NCBI GenBank assembly: GCA_036874045.1
Contig: JAZBRI010000008.1
Coordinates: forward strand, 7,517,001-7,581,000
Reading direction: 5' to 3'
Origin: Cymodocea nodosa
Taxonomy: Eukaryota; Streptophyta; Magnoliopsida; Alismatales; Cymodoceaceae
Length of the DNA: 64,000 bases
Below, piece after piece: positions 26,521 to 38,355 of this stretch. Positions within the stretch are counted from its first letter, which is position 1, and each line of letters starts with the position of its first letter. The notes beneath the pieces were generated by a model. That model was not told the origin of the DNA, did not search any database, and saw only the letters and a program-made list of their open reading frames with translations. The position numbers and the translations under genes are program-made.

Positions 26521-27236
26521 AAATTTTGTTAGTCCCTTAGCAAACTAAGATTTAACTAGTTGGTCTTTCTAAAGTAGCTAGAATTAATTCTTCATTTTGT
26601 TCTTCTTCAGAATACATAAATTAGATTACTATATAGATATTCTGTATTTTTTTTAGTAATCTATTTTAACATTGTTTTCTCCTCTTCAACCTGCAAATAT
26701 ATTTAAAACATATGTAAATTACATACAAAATATATTAGCATCATATAGGTGTTAATTATATTATCATCTTTTCTTCTTTACAAACATCTATTATCTTGTA
26801 TTTTCCAATATGACTTCCAGAATAAATTTCAATTACATACGAATCAAAACACAATCCAATTCAATATAATTAAAACAAGTAGAATAATGAATTGTATCTC
26901 AAATAAACAACTTCAAAAGTCTATTCTAGATTCATACTTCAATAATCTTAGATAACAGAAAATATACTTGATTCAAAAAATTTCGGTATTTCACAAAACA
27001 CTTTTATCTTTGCAGAACAGTATATGCATATTTGTACTTTAAAAGTTAATTTGGTAAGCTTGAATCATACAAGAGCTTTCTAGTATACCCATGTATCAAG
27101 CTTTCAGTCAACAATCCTAGATCTGATCAGGATCTTAGGTTGCTAGATTTAAAGAGTCCTTTTTCAAGTCAACAATCCTTACATATCTATCTGCTCAAGT
27201 ACAAAAGGCTCATGATCAAACAAGTCAATAAACTCT
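26521..27236 (-). other. 3' non-coding region of copy B, left part
   Basis: This is the reverse complement of about 37655-38340 in copy A, with scattered changes. It ends with the target duplication actct (27232-27236) at the copy A insertion and resumes at 39807. No coding sequence is seen. Confidence 0.7.
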
Positions 27237-29382
27237 TGTTTAGAATGAAAAAGTGCATATTATTAACGGTTAAATGATGGTTAATTGCATAATATTTAGC
27301 TTATCATATGAGAATTAAGCCATTATGTTATAATTGCACTGTTATAAGCTTTAATTAAAGAATCTGCTTAATTTGGGGGAATTAATGTTAATTTAGTACA
27401 TTTCTAAACTATCGATAAGTTGCAGGCTGTGAAATCCTTAAGTATCCGAATTCTCTGATATTTCAGATAGTTATGTTTAACATACCGAACATGTATCGAA
27501 AAATTATGTTTAAATTGCCGAACAGTTATGTTTTAAAAGAATACTTTATTATTTCCTGAAGTACACATGTCAAAACCATAATGCATGTCTTAAGTGAACT
27601 TTCGATGAGTTATCTATAACTATCCAAAATTGCAGCTAGGCATCGGATAGTTATATGTGTAACTCTTCGTAATCTCCTTTTATTTATAAAATAGCTGTGG
27701 ACACGTGTCATGTTCTGGGAAAGTGACTTATGTGGATTTTCGGTGAGTTATCTGTAACTATCCGAAATGCATCTAAGCATTGGATAGTTAAACCTGTTAC
27801 TCTCCGAAATGTTTTTTTTAATTATTAAACTGCTGATGACATGTGTCGAGATCTGGTAGATTTACTTAAGTTATATATCGGTGAGTTATCTGTAAGTATC
27901 CGAAATGCATCTAGGCATCGGATAATTAAGTTTGTAAGTATCCAAAAATGCACCTGAGCATCGGATAGTTAAATTTATACATGTGTTTTATAGTTAAATC
28001 AACGAGGTAAGTCCGTTGAGCTATCTATAACTCCACGGACCATTTACTTTCTAATATGCCACTATAGCAGTTGTAGAAACAGGACAGTTGGAAGGAAAAA
28101 CCACGATCGTACGTATCACGCAGGAATTCACTCGTCGAAGGGAGAAGAAATCATCGTCATTGATATGAATGAAGGAAATTCAACCAACCATTCAAGTAGA
28201 AGTAGTTACCACTAAAGAAATATAAAAGAAAAGATGAAAAAGAAGTAAGGGTGTGCGATCGATGGGTATGGCTAGTGTGTATAGAGGAGGAGCACCGAGC
28301 TTTCTGTAGACAGTGTCGGTAATTCTCTGAAGTACCACACCAACCATTATCACCACCACATTATCACCAACCATCGGAGGTCTGTGAGGATATTTTTCTG
28401 ATGTTGGGTCGATTCCAAGCCAAACATAGTGCCTGACAACCACTATGAGGAGTGATCACACCGCGGGAAGGGAAGCCATTTTCACCAAGCGTCGACTCAT
28501 ATTTCAAGAGATCGTAAAGCTTCTAGCCTTAGTTTTGGGTTGATGCCTGTATGCTAAAGAGGAGATCATCTTCCAATTCTAAACTCGCGATTCTATAGGG
28601 AGAGGAGACAAAATTGTAAGTGGTTTAATTTTTAGTAGTGTAATTGCGTCGCATGTAGTGATGGAAGTATTTACTGTCGATTGAGATTACTTTACATTTC
28701 ACCTTTCACCCATTTCCATGTTCATATTAGAACAAAAATACCAAAAACAACTTATTTGTGTTTGTATTTTGTATTTGAGTGTTGTATTGTTTGTGTTGTA
28801 TCGTGATTAATGTTATCTTTGTCAATGTTGTTATTGTTTTATGTTTGTTTTAGTTTAACAGTTTACTGAAATTAGTTTGTTCAAAAGACTTAAAGATTTT
28901 AATGGCTACTATTTGACTTATCTGAATGTTAGTATTACTTAATGATAAATCCAACGTTTACTAACATTAAAGAGCTTAATTGATGTTAATTGCAATTTGT
29001 GGAACCGCCCAATGGTTGGCCAAATTCCTTTGTAAATAGCAGTATTAAATAGGAAATGTAGGCTCGTGGAGTTAACGTAAGTCCACGAGGTTAGTCTATT
29101 AAGCTAGCCATAACTCAATGAACTTTGTCCGTTGAGTTAACTGTAATTCAACGGAGAGCTTATTGAATATATAAATTTGATTGTTAAAAATGGAACAGTT
29201 CTCAATTCTTAAGCAATTCCTTGTGGGATCGACCTGTACTTGCACACTAATACAATAGACACTGTAAAATACAAATTGGAATTAATATCTAACTTGTATT
29301 AAAGGTTGTTTGTTTACTTCTATATAAAAAAAACAATAGGCATAAGGATAAATTAACTAAGTAAAAACAGAAGTTAACAAAT
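27237..29382 (+). repeat. 5' LTR of copy A
   Basis: It starts tgtttagaatgaaaaagtgc and ends gaagttaaca just before the PBS region. It aligns with 38356-39806, 43673-45577 and, inverted, 22395-26506. The left third carries gatagtta/taactatcc hairpin words. The right part (about 29050-29150) carries ttgagttaact/aactcaacgg hairpins. Confidence 0.85.
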
Positions 29383-29477
29383 CCAAGTTTTTATGGTGCC
29401 GTTGCCGGGGAATTGAATTAATATAAGCAACCAAGTTTTATGGCACCATTGCTGGGGAATTGAATTAATATAAGCAA
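29383..29477 (+). repeat. Duplicated primer-binding-site module of copy A
   Basis: Two tandem units of about 47-48 bp (29383-29430 and 29431-29477). Each has ccaagtttt, a PBS-like word and gaattgaattaatataagca. The PBS-like words are at 29394-29411 (tggtgccgttgccgggga) and 29441-29458 (tggcaccattgctgggga). The Athila-type PBS complementary to tRNA-Asp is of this form. Confidence 0.8.
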
Positions 29478-29539
29478 CTGTTAGAGCTGTTTCATTTTAA
29501 TAGCCATAGTGTTGTGTGTTTTCTTCTATGATTGAGAAT

Positions 29540-30520
29540 ATGGCATATGCTTATGCTCAAAGATTTCTCAAACTTGTAGTTAGCATATGTGAATTTTGCA
29601 ATTCTGAAGATCACGACATTTCTAACTATTTGAAATTGAGACGTTTGTAGATGGTTAGATCCCATGAACAACAAATGAATTATCCTCAATATAATAGAGC
29701 CGAGTATGAGAATCCTATAGTTTACTTAACAGATGGTCAGTATAGAATGTGTAATATGTTGAGAGACATTGAAGTTTGGGATAGGTATGACAGAATGGAG
29801 CGTAGTATAGAGCAAAACCTGGACAAACTAGAATACTTTATGTGTTAGCAACAAGAAATCAACGAATTAAACTATAAGGAAGCATATTCAGAACCTAAAA
29901 TAGATATAATTTATGAAACTGAAAAAACCATAATGAAAATTGATCAAAAATTGAATGCAATGAGATTAGATGATCTGGAAAAAAAACTAAAAGCATTAGA
30001 CGAATATACAATGAAAATACAAGTTATGCTACAGGACAATGAAAATTATAATGTTATAGATCTTCATAATTTGCAAAATATACAACAAACAGAAAATATT
30101 AATGCAATAGAATTTAAAGAATGCACTTTAAAACTAAAAATAATTGAAGATCATAATCACGAAAATGATATACAAAAACATCATGAGAGTAACGAAAATC
30201 TGGAAGATGTATGTGTAACATTAAGATCTAGATCTGATATACCACCAATGACTCAAAATGAAAATAATATGAAGGTGGATAAGAGTAAAAATCAAAATGA
30301 TAATGAAAATGTAATAGCTGAAAATCTAGAAATTACTGAAGAACAATCTGAATCTGCTAATGAAGTTAAAAATGATCAAACAAATCAACTGAAAGAAAAA
30401 GAATCTTTTAAATCACAATCTTTAGCACCCTATCCTGAAAGATTACAACAAACAATACTTGAAAAATAAGAAAAAATCAGAGAAATTTTTGAAAAAGTAC
30501 AAGTTAACATTCCTTTGTTA
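29540..30520 (+). pseudogene. Zinc-knuckle (nucleocapsid-like) part of gag, copy A
   Basis: It begins MAYAYAQRFLK and has a CCHC motif, CEFCNSEDHDISN, whose last Cys is changed to Tyr here. A Lys/Glu-rich coiled coil follows (29933-30469), then VTLRS, which corresponds to the conserved TLRSG found in Athila gag before the protease. There is no capsid domain. An in-frame TAG lies at 29846-29848, a TAA ends the long stretch at 30469, and an 11-base deletion near 30522 shifts the frame into the protease. In the family this region packages RNA. Confidence 0.75.
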
Positions 30521-33500
30521 GAAAATGCCACCTTGTGCTAAATTTCTGAAGGATTGGTGTACTAAGAAAAGAGAGCGAAAAGTTCTTAGAAATGTCTTTT
30601 TAGCTGAGCAAAGTAGTTTCTTATTTCTACCACATATTCCTAAAAAGTTATCTGATCCTGGAATCCTTGTTATATCATGCACCATAGGAAATACCATTCT
30701 AGAAAGAACCTTAATAGACTTGCAGGTATAAATGTTATGCCAAGTGATATATTTGCATCCTTAGGATTAGAAGGCTTAACTCCTACTAGTACGGTTATTC
30801 AATTAGCTGATAGAAGCATAAGATACCCTAGAGGAAAAATAGAGGATGTCTTAATTAAAATCAAAAACTTTATATATCCTATTGATATTGTAATTTTGGA
30901 TTCCCAACAAATTAAGCATAAAAATAGTGATACATTTTTAATTTTGGGAATGCCATTTTTAGCAACATCAGGGGTTGTTATAAATTGTAAAACTGGAGAA
31001 ATGAAGTTAGCATATGGTAATGAGGATACTCAATTAAATATTTTCAAACCAAAAAGGTTTGAGGAATTAGAAATGTCCTTACATACCATAGACTTTTTAG
31101 AAGATGAAGGAGATATGTTAAATGATGTGATTCTAGAAGAATTAAATAGGAAAATCAATTCTGAAACTTTAGAGGAAAGTGAAAGCATAAATATAGAAGG
31201 AAATCTGGAAGAAATTAATTTAGAAAATGATGATGTTCAATTAGGAGCTATTGCTTCTGATGGGCAACATTTAGAATTAAAACCTTTATCTCCTGAATTA
31301 ACCTATATATTTCTGGAAGAGAAACGAACCTGTCCAATCATTATTGCTTCAGATTTAAAAGAGGATCAAATAGCTAAATTAATAGATGTAGTGAAAAGTT
31401 ATAAAGAAGCAATAGGATGGACTGACTAATATAAAAGGGTTAAGTTCAACTTTATGCTGTCACCACATATATTTAGAAGAGAATGCTAAACCTGTTAGAA
31501 TTCTTGAGAGGAGATTAAATCCAAACCTTAAAGAAGTAGTCAGGAAGGAAATAGTGAAATGGTTAGATAATGACATAATTTATCTAATTTCTGATAGCTC
31601 GTGGGTTAGTCCAATCCATGTAGTTCCCAAGAAATCAGGATTAACAATTATTAGGAATGAAAGTCAAGACTTGATACCTACAAGAATTCAATCAGGCTAG
31701 AGAGTATGTATAGACTATAGAAAACTGAATGCTGTGACTAGGAAAGATCATTTTCCCTTACCTTTTATACATCAAATGCTGGAAAGATTAGCTAGGCAAG
31801 AATATTTTTGTTTCCTAGACAGGTATTCAGGTTATAATCAAATTCCAGTAGCATTAGAGGATCAAGAGAAAACAACTTTCACCTGTCCTAATGGAACTTA
31901 TGCTTTTAAGAGAATGCCATTCAGATTATGCAATGCACCAGCTACCTTTCAAAGGTGTATGTAAGGCATATATATTGGAATGACTGAAGATTTTTTAGAA
32001 ATATTTATGGATGATTTTGCTGTATATGGCAACTCATATGAAGTCTGTTTAAAAAATTTAGACTTAATATTAAAACACTGTGTGGAAAAAAATTTGGTTT
32101 TGAATTGGGAAAAATGTCACTTCATGGTTAAATAAGGAATAGTCTTGAGGCATGTTGTTTCTAAGAAAGTGTTGGAAGTATATAAAGCTAAAATAGAAGC
32201 AATTTAGAATCTACCAGAACCTAAATCAATAAAAGATATTAGATCATTTCTAGGACATGCTGGTTTTTATAAAAGATTTATTAAAAACTTTAGCAAAATA
32301 GGTAGACCTTTAACTAATCTATTAAAAGATGTCCCATTCAACTTTGATAAAAATTACAAGGAAGCATTTTTTAGACTTAAAACTAGCTTAATTTCAACTC
32401 GTATAATTCAAGCACCTGATTGGAGCCATCCATTTGAATTAATGTGCAATGCATCTGATTTTGCTATAGGAGCAGTGTTGGGACAGAAGATAGAAAAATC
32501 TCCTAGAGTGATTTATTATGCAAGCAAAACCTTAAATGATGCTCAAGTTAATTACACAACTACTGAAAAGGAACTATTACCTGTTGTGTTTGCCTTAGAA
32601 AAGTTTAGATTATATCTGATTGGAGCTAAAGTAATAGTATACATGGATCATTCAACTTTAAAACATCTAATAGCAAAAAAAGAGACTAAGCCTAGATTGA
32701 TTCAATGGATATTATTATTACAAGAATTTGATCTAGAAATTAAAGATAAAAAAGGTTGTGAGAATGTAGTAGCAGATCGTTTATCAAGATTACAAATAGA
32801 AAAATCAAATATTGAAATTAAGGATAATTTTCCTGATGAACAATTAATGACCATCAACACAATGCCTTGGTATGCAGACATAGTTAATTACTTAATTACT
32901 GGTTTAACACCTAAGGATTGGAATAGACAGGATAAGAAATTGTTTTTCTCAAGAGTAAAATATTACTATTGGGAAGACCCATACTTATTTAAGAAATGTC
33001 CTAATCTGGTTTTAAGGAGGTGTGTTCCAGAAACTGAATATCCGAGCATATTGTCTTTCTGTCATGACCAAGCTTGTGGACGGCATTTTGGTTCAGGGAA
33101 AACTGCTGCAAAAATTCTGCAATGTGGATTTTATTGGCCAACACTATTCAAAGATGCTCATAAATATTGCTTAAATTGTTTAAGATGTCAACAAATAGAA
33201 AGAATATCAAAGAGGAATATGATGCCTCTTAATCCTATTGTTGAGGTTGAAATCTTTGCTGTTTGGGGAATAGATTTTATGGGTCCATTTCCTATGTCTA
33301 ATCAATTTAATTACATATTGTTGGAGGTGGATTATGTATCTAAATGGATAGAAGCTATTCCTACAAAAACTAATGACAACAAAGTGGTAATACAATTTAT
33401 AAGAACCAATATATTTGCTAGATTTGGAATACCTAAAGCTATTATCAGTGATAGAGGAACTCATTTCTGTAATAGAAGTTTTGAAGCCTTAATGAAGAAA

Positions 33501-34165
33501 TATGGAGTAAACCACTAAATTGCAACATCATATCATCCGTAAACAAGTGGACAAGTAGAAAGTGCAAACAAACAAATTAAGTTAATCTTAGAAAATTAGT
33601 AAATCCTACTAGAACAGATTGAGCTAATAGATTGATAGATGCACTTTGGGCTTATAGAACTGCTTATAAAACAAGCTTAGGTATGTCACCTTTTAGGCTA
33701 GTATATGGAAAAAGTTGTCATTTACTAGTTGAAATAGAACATAAAGCTTGTTTGGTATTAAAAACTTTGAACACTAATTTAAATCAAGTTGCAGAAAATA
33801 GAAAAATGCAACTAATTGAATTAGAAGAATTTAGAAATGAAGCTTATTCGAAGACTATAAGAGAAAGAAAAAATGAAATTTTGGCATGATAGAAAATTAT
33901 TCCAAAAAGCTTTGAAATAGGACAAGAAGTATATCTTTATATGGCTAGACTCCATAACCATCTAGGAAAATTAAGATCTAGATGGGCAGAACCTTACATA
34001 GTTCGAAATATTTATCCTTATGGAGCTATTGAAATTGAAAATCCTAAAAATCAGAATATATTTAAAGTAAATGGACAAAGACTTAGACCTATTCTGAAAA
34101 CACCAAAAAGCTCCTTTGGAATTATAGAAGAAGTTAGAGTAGAGGACTACTCGATCTTTACTTAG
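30521..34165 (+). pseudogene. Protease-RT-RNase H-integrase polyprotein, copy A
   Basis: Ty3/Athila-type pol. The protease site is damaged: relative to copy C a 4-base deletion near 30723 removes part of DLGAG. RT includes RMPFRLCNAPATFQ and the FMDD catalytic box. RNase H opens at about 32442 with [13 protein letters not shown], where the first catalytic Asp is Asn. Integrase has the CLNCLRC zinc motif, [18 protein letters not shown] and a damaged GQVES region, and ends at 34165. In-frame TAG at 31698-31700 and TAA after FQRCM, with others, break it. It copied element RNA and integrated the DNA when intact. Confidence 0.9.
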
Positions 34166-34449
34166 TAAGAAATCAATTTTTATTTTATGATTGTAAAAAA
34201 AAAAAAAAAATTTAAAAAAATTATAAAATATAAAAATCGTTGCGGTTCAACTGACGATCCATCGGTATGACCGGAACATAAAAATATCTATATTAATTTT
34301 TAGAAAAAAAAATGTTGGTTTTACTGAAACATAGTATTGGTTCAACCAGAAAAAAATTGGTTTGACCGAAACATAGTATCAGTTAAACTAGTAATATATA
34401 TATATTATTTTAAATATTTTTTATTATATTATATATGTTTGTACGGGAA

Positions 34450-34544
34450 GTTCGTTGAGTTATGCTTAACTTAACGAGCTTACTCCGTTGAGTCTTGAGT
34501 TAGTCAACGAGCTTATTCCGTTGAGTTAACTGTAACTCAACGGA
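34450..34544 (+). repeat. Hairpin cluster between integrase and ORF2, copy A
   Basis: It holds three related inverted repeats. The last (34517-34544) is perfect: arms tccgttgagtta and taactcaacgga with loop actg. The same block occurs at the same place in B (48949-49098) and C (60275-60369). Confidence 0.85.
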
Positions 34545-34726
34545 GTACTGTAGCTAAGACCGCGAATGAGAGAGCAATAGTTGTTTCCAGAAATGACCCG
34601 ATTACCCGCCTAAACTTAGGGCTTATTTAAACTAAAACCTAGGGTTTTGGGGGCATTATCTGGCAAACCATTTGGAATTTAGAACAGTAGAAATCAGAGC
34701 GATTCGTGTTGTTGTGTAACTCCACG

Positions 34727-35560
34727 ATGAGGAAGATGACACCTGAGTTCTAGGAAGATGTAGTTGACACAACACAGTTTCTAAAGGAATTAGAGGAATG
34801 ACACAAGTGGCAAAAGATTCAGAATACAACAAGAGAAAAAGAGTTATAGAAGGTAGAATCTGAACTTTTTAGATTAAGAAGAATATTAGTAGATTGTGGT
34901 ATACAAATACCTCAGATAATGGAGACATGAATTAGAGTACCAACAGAAATTGCAGTTAGTAAAGAAAGAAAAATCAGACCAAACAATGAAGTAGCCCTAG
35001 AGCTAATCCAACGCAAGGCCAGATTATGGTTCAAAAGGCGCATTGCTAGTAGTGGAAGTTGGGAAATATGGCGCCAGCAACTAGTAGGAGAACGGGAGGA
35101 ACCAACTGCTGAAAGACCTGTTCCTGAGGAACAGCAGTCAGGACCTCTAGTTTAGCCAATAGAGCCATTGCCACGAGTAGCATTTGCTTGGCCGAGAACT
35201 AATGAAGAAGAGAAAGAGTTTACTAGCTTGGTCAAAACAGCAAGAGACCAAGGTGATGACGAAGGAATAGCTATAGCTAAGGCACATATTTTATATGATG
35301 CTATTAAAAGAAGAAGGGTCGAAGAAAAGTTGAGGGCACAGTACAAAATTAAGGTTGAACAACGTCAGACAGCAACTAAATCAAGTGCTGCAAAAGAAGC
35401 TGGTCCTTCAAGACCAGCAATTATTGGAAAAATTAAACAGGAAGAGTCAGTACCTGTGATTCAAAGGCGTGCAAAGCCTTTATTTTTAGATTTAATCTCA
35501 GATGAAGAAGAGGAAGAATAGACACAATTAATCACAAGAAGGAAAGGGAAAGAGATAGTG
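34727..35560 (+). pseudogene. ORF2 N-terminal part, copy A (truncated)
   Basis: Same start as in copy C (ATGAGGAAGATGA). It includes the conserved block EEKEFTSLVKTARDQ and AKAHILYDAIKRRRVEEK, then a Glu-rich stretch ending EEEEE. A deletion joins it to the middle of the F-box gene near 35560. Several stops are present, for example before 35168 and at 35519. Confidence 0.7.
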
Positions 35561-35571
35561 CTTGATTATCA

Positions 35572-36522
35572 AATCGTAGTTCAATTAACCATGAATATTT
35601 GACTATGGAAGAAACTACTGGAATTCCACTCAATACATTAGAAGGAATAAATTATATTATGGGGATAGATGAAGAATTAATCATATATAGGACGGGATCA
35701 AGGTATGCAAGTCTATTACTTGATATTTTGATAAGAAATCCTATAACAAGAGAAGAATGGTATATAGGAAGACCTAATAGATATGAAGTACCAATTGTAA
35801 ATTGTGGGTCAGCTTTAATATTTTCTAATAAAAATTCTACAATTCCTGAAAAATTATATTATTGGAGACCTATAGGAAATTGGGGTGAATATTTACGCTT
35901 AAGTGTGTATAATTTTCTGAATAGATCTTGGAGTGAAAATATTATGATATATCTAGGACAGAAATCATTAATTAACAACATGTATGTCATACTTGATGGA
36001 TATGTATATCTAGTCACAGATATATCAATAGTATTTGGATCTGATTTATACATAGTGAGCATAGATAGTTATGATGATTTTATAGAAATATTACCTATAC
36101 CGAGTGAAATAGCTAAACCACCATCTGCAGAATTTTATAAAATTCAAATAGGAATGTGGTATAATGAATATGATGATCCTACTTTATGTCTGATAAGATG
36201 GTGGGATGAATTGATAAAATTTCAAATATGGATTATGAAAGACATAAATGAATGGAATTGGGAAGAGGAGTATATTGAAATAGATGTAGAAATAGAAACT
36301 ACTACATTACCCTGGAACCGAAAAGGATCCCTTTCTGCATTTCATATCATTAATGGTAATACACTTGTATTTGGAATTTATAATATATTACACGTTTACA
36401 AATTAAGAAGGAACAAGAATTGCATGAAAACAGAATTAATAGCAAGAAGAATTATGCCTAAAAAGTTTGCTTGGACTGATATGTTTATTCCATTTGTTTC
36501 TACTTTTCAATCATGTTTTTAA
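35572..36522 (+). pseudogene. F-box-associated (FBA-like) C-terminal part of a captured F-box gene, copy A
   Basis: An uninterrupted frame of over 300 codons. It aligns end to end with the C-terminal part of the F-box gene in copy B (FNRSSIxYEYL onward). Landmarks fit plant F-box-associated domains: ITREEWYIGRPNRYEVP, VILDGYVYLVTD, ILPIPSEI, IKFQIWIMKDI, LPWNRKGSLSAFHIINGNTL, YNILHVYKLRR, and FAWTDMFIPFVSTFQSC in the position of the usual YVESLVS-type end. The F-box itself is missing, lost with the deletion that joins this to ORF2. It lies in sense orientation between pol and the PPT. By family knowledge such proteins select substrates for SCF ubiquitin ligases. No function is shown here. Confidence 0.65.
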
Positions 36523-38340
36523 GCTGTGATTATATTTGTTTAATGTTGTGTGTATTCTGCATTTATTTTAAAAAGAAAAAAAGAAAAAATGTATTTTTCA
36601 TTTTTATTTTATAAAGAAAAAAAAAAACAAAATATCAATCCAATTTGTTGGTATCTGTTCTGGGAAACCAATTGGCTTGCTTGTGAGCCACCAAAGGCAT
36701 AGGAGCCTAGGTTCCACACAAGAGACTAATTTATCAATATCTGTTAAATGTTATTTTGTTATATATTTTGCTTTTATCTGTGAATGAAAAGTTTTTCAGA
36801 ATAAAAAATCAGAATATGCAGAAGGAGATACAAACGAAACAAGGTATGTAACTGATTACTTATCTTGAATTTAAATTTAAACTCATTTGTTGAGTTAGGT
36901 GCTAAATCAACAAAACTGTATTCATGCTTGCTACAATTACTGTATTTATTGTCAAATCTTTTACAGAGGACAATGCAAAATATAGGTATGGGGGGGAGGT
37001 AATTAAAGTAACAGCCATGTAAGTTTGTTAACTAAAGGAATTAAAATGGTACTGCAAAGTTTTGTGGAAAGTGAAATTTTTATGAACTTGCTGTAGCTAT
37101 CCAATAATTGAGACTATAAATTTTTTTATAAACTGTAACTACTTGAATGTTATATTTAGAAGGCTATATAAGATGCTATAGAATTTACTATTTATGCTAA
37201 TCTAGATATAGTATCTTATGTTTTTTCCGAATTTCATGAGTTTAACAGTTTCACGATTTTAAAATGAAATCAAAATGTTTAATGAAAAAAAAAAAAATTA
37301 TTTGAAGTCTTGAAGGAGCTGAAATGTGAATTCTATATTAAATGAAACACATATGATTAAAGATACATTTAATTTACCTGAATAAACTTGTAGAATGATT
37401 TATGTGTAGATCTTATTAAACTATAGAAAAGGTATGAGCTTATTGTTAGGGATTCATATTTTCAATAAATAATAGAAGCAGGACTATATGAGATTGATGT
37501 TTTATTGCATCTGTATTAATGAAATACATACATATACAATATGTGATTAATGTTTTATTTTATTTTTTTGTATTTTGAAAGAAAAAAGAAAGAAAAAGAA
37601 AAAAAAAAAGAGAAAAAGAAAAAAGAAAAAAAAAAAAAACTTTGAGAGTTTATTGACTTGTTTGATCACAAGACTTTTGTACTTGAGCAGATAGGTATGC
37701 AATGATTGTTGACTTGAAAAAGGACTCTTGAAATCTGGTAACCTAAGATCTTGATCAGATCTGGGATTGTTGACTGAAAGCTCATTACATGGGTACATTA
37801 GAAAGCTCCTATATGATTCAAGCTTGTCAAATTAACTTTTAAAGAATAAAAAAAAAAAAAATTACATATATTGTTCTGAAAAGATACAAGTGTTTTGTGA
37901 AATACAGATATCTTATGAATCGAGTATATTTTCTGTTATCTAGAATTGCTGAAATATGAATCTAGAATAGACTTTTGAAGTTGTTTAATGGAGATACAAT
38001 TCTTTATTCTACTTGTCTTAATCATATTTAATTGGATTGTACTTTGATTCGTATGTTGTTGAAATTTCTTCTAGAAATCTTATTGGAAAATTCAGGATGA
38101 CAGATGATGAAAAGAAGAACAAATGATAATATAATTAATACCTATATGATGATAATATATTTTGTATGTAATTTGCATATATTTTAAGTATATTTGCAGG
38201 TTGATTGCTGAAACATACAGAATATCTATATAATAGTTCTTATGTTGAACAGAAGAAAAAAGAGAGGGGAAGAATTAATTCTAGCACTTTTAGAATGACC
38301 AATTAATTAGATCTTAGTTTGCTAAGAGACTCGCAAAATT
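36523..38340 (+). other. 3' non-coding region of copy A
   Basis: It contains a block at about 36652-36725 that is nearly unchanged in copy B (about 40718-40790). An internal PPT-like word follows at about 36984-36999 (ataggtatgggggggagg), preceded by gaggacaatgcaaa, a phrase common in Athila elements. A purine-rich tract lies at about 37577-37640. No ORF is recognised; 37547-37798 (-) is low complexity. Confidence 0.6.
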
Positions 38341-38355
38341 TAGGTATGGGGGAAG
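38341..38355 (+). other. Polypurine tract of copy A
   Basis: It reads taggtatgggggaag and is followed directly by the LTR start tgtttagaatg. Confidence 0.85.

Noticed and set aside
28192-28443. Minus-strand 83-codon ORF in the LTR, seen again at 39310-39561 and partly at 44410-44619
   Set aside because: It recurs only because the LTRs are copies. Differences between copies mostly change residues and the third copy is frameshifted, so there is no sign of coding constraint.
33207-33464. Minus-strand ORF antisense to integrase, also at 49994-50251 and 59029-59286
   Set aside because: A shadow of the integrase reading frame; its repetition follows from the repeated pol.
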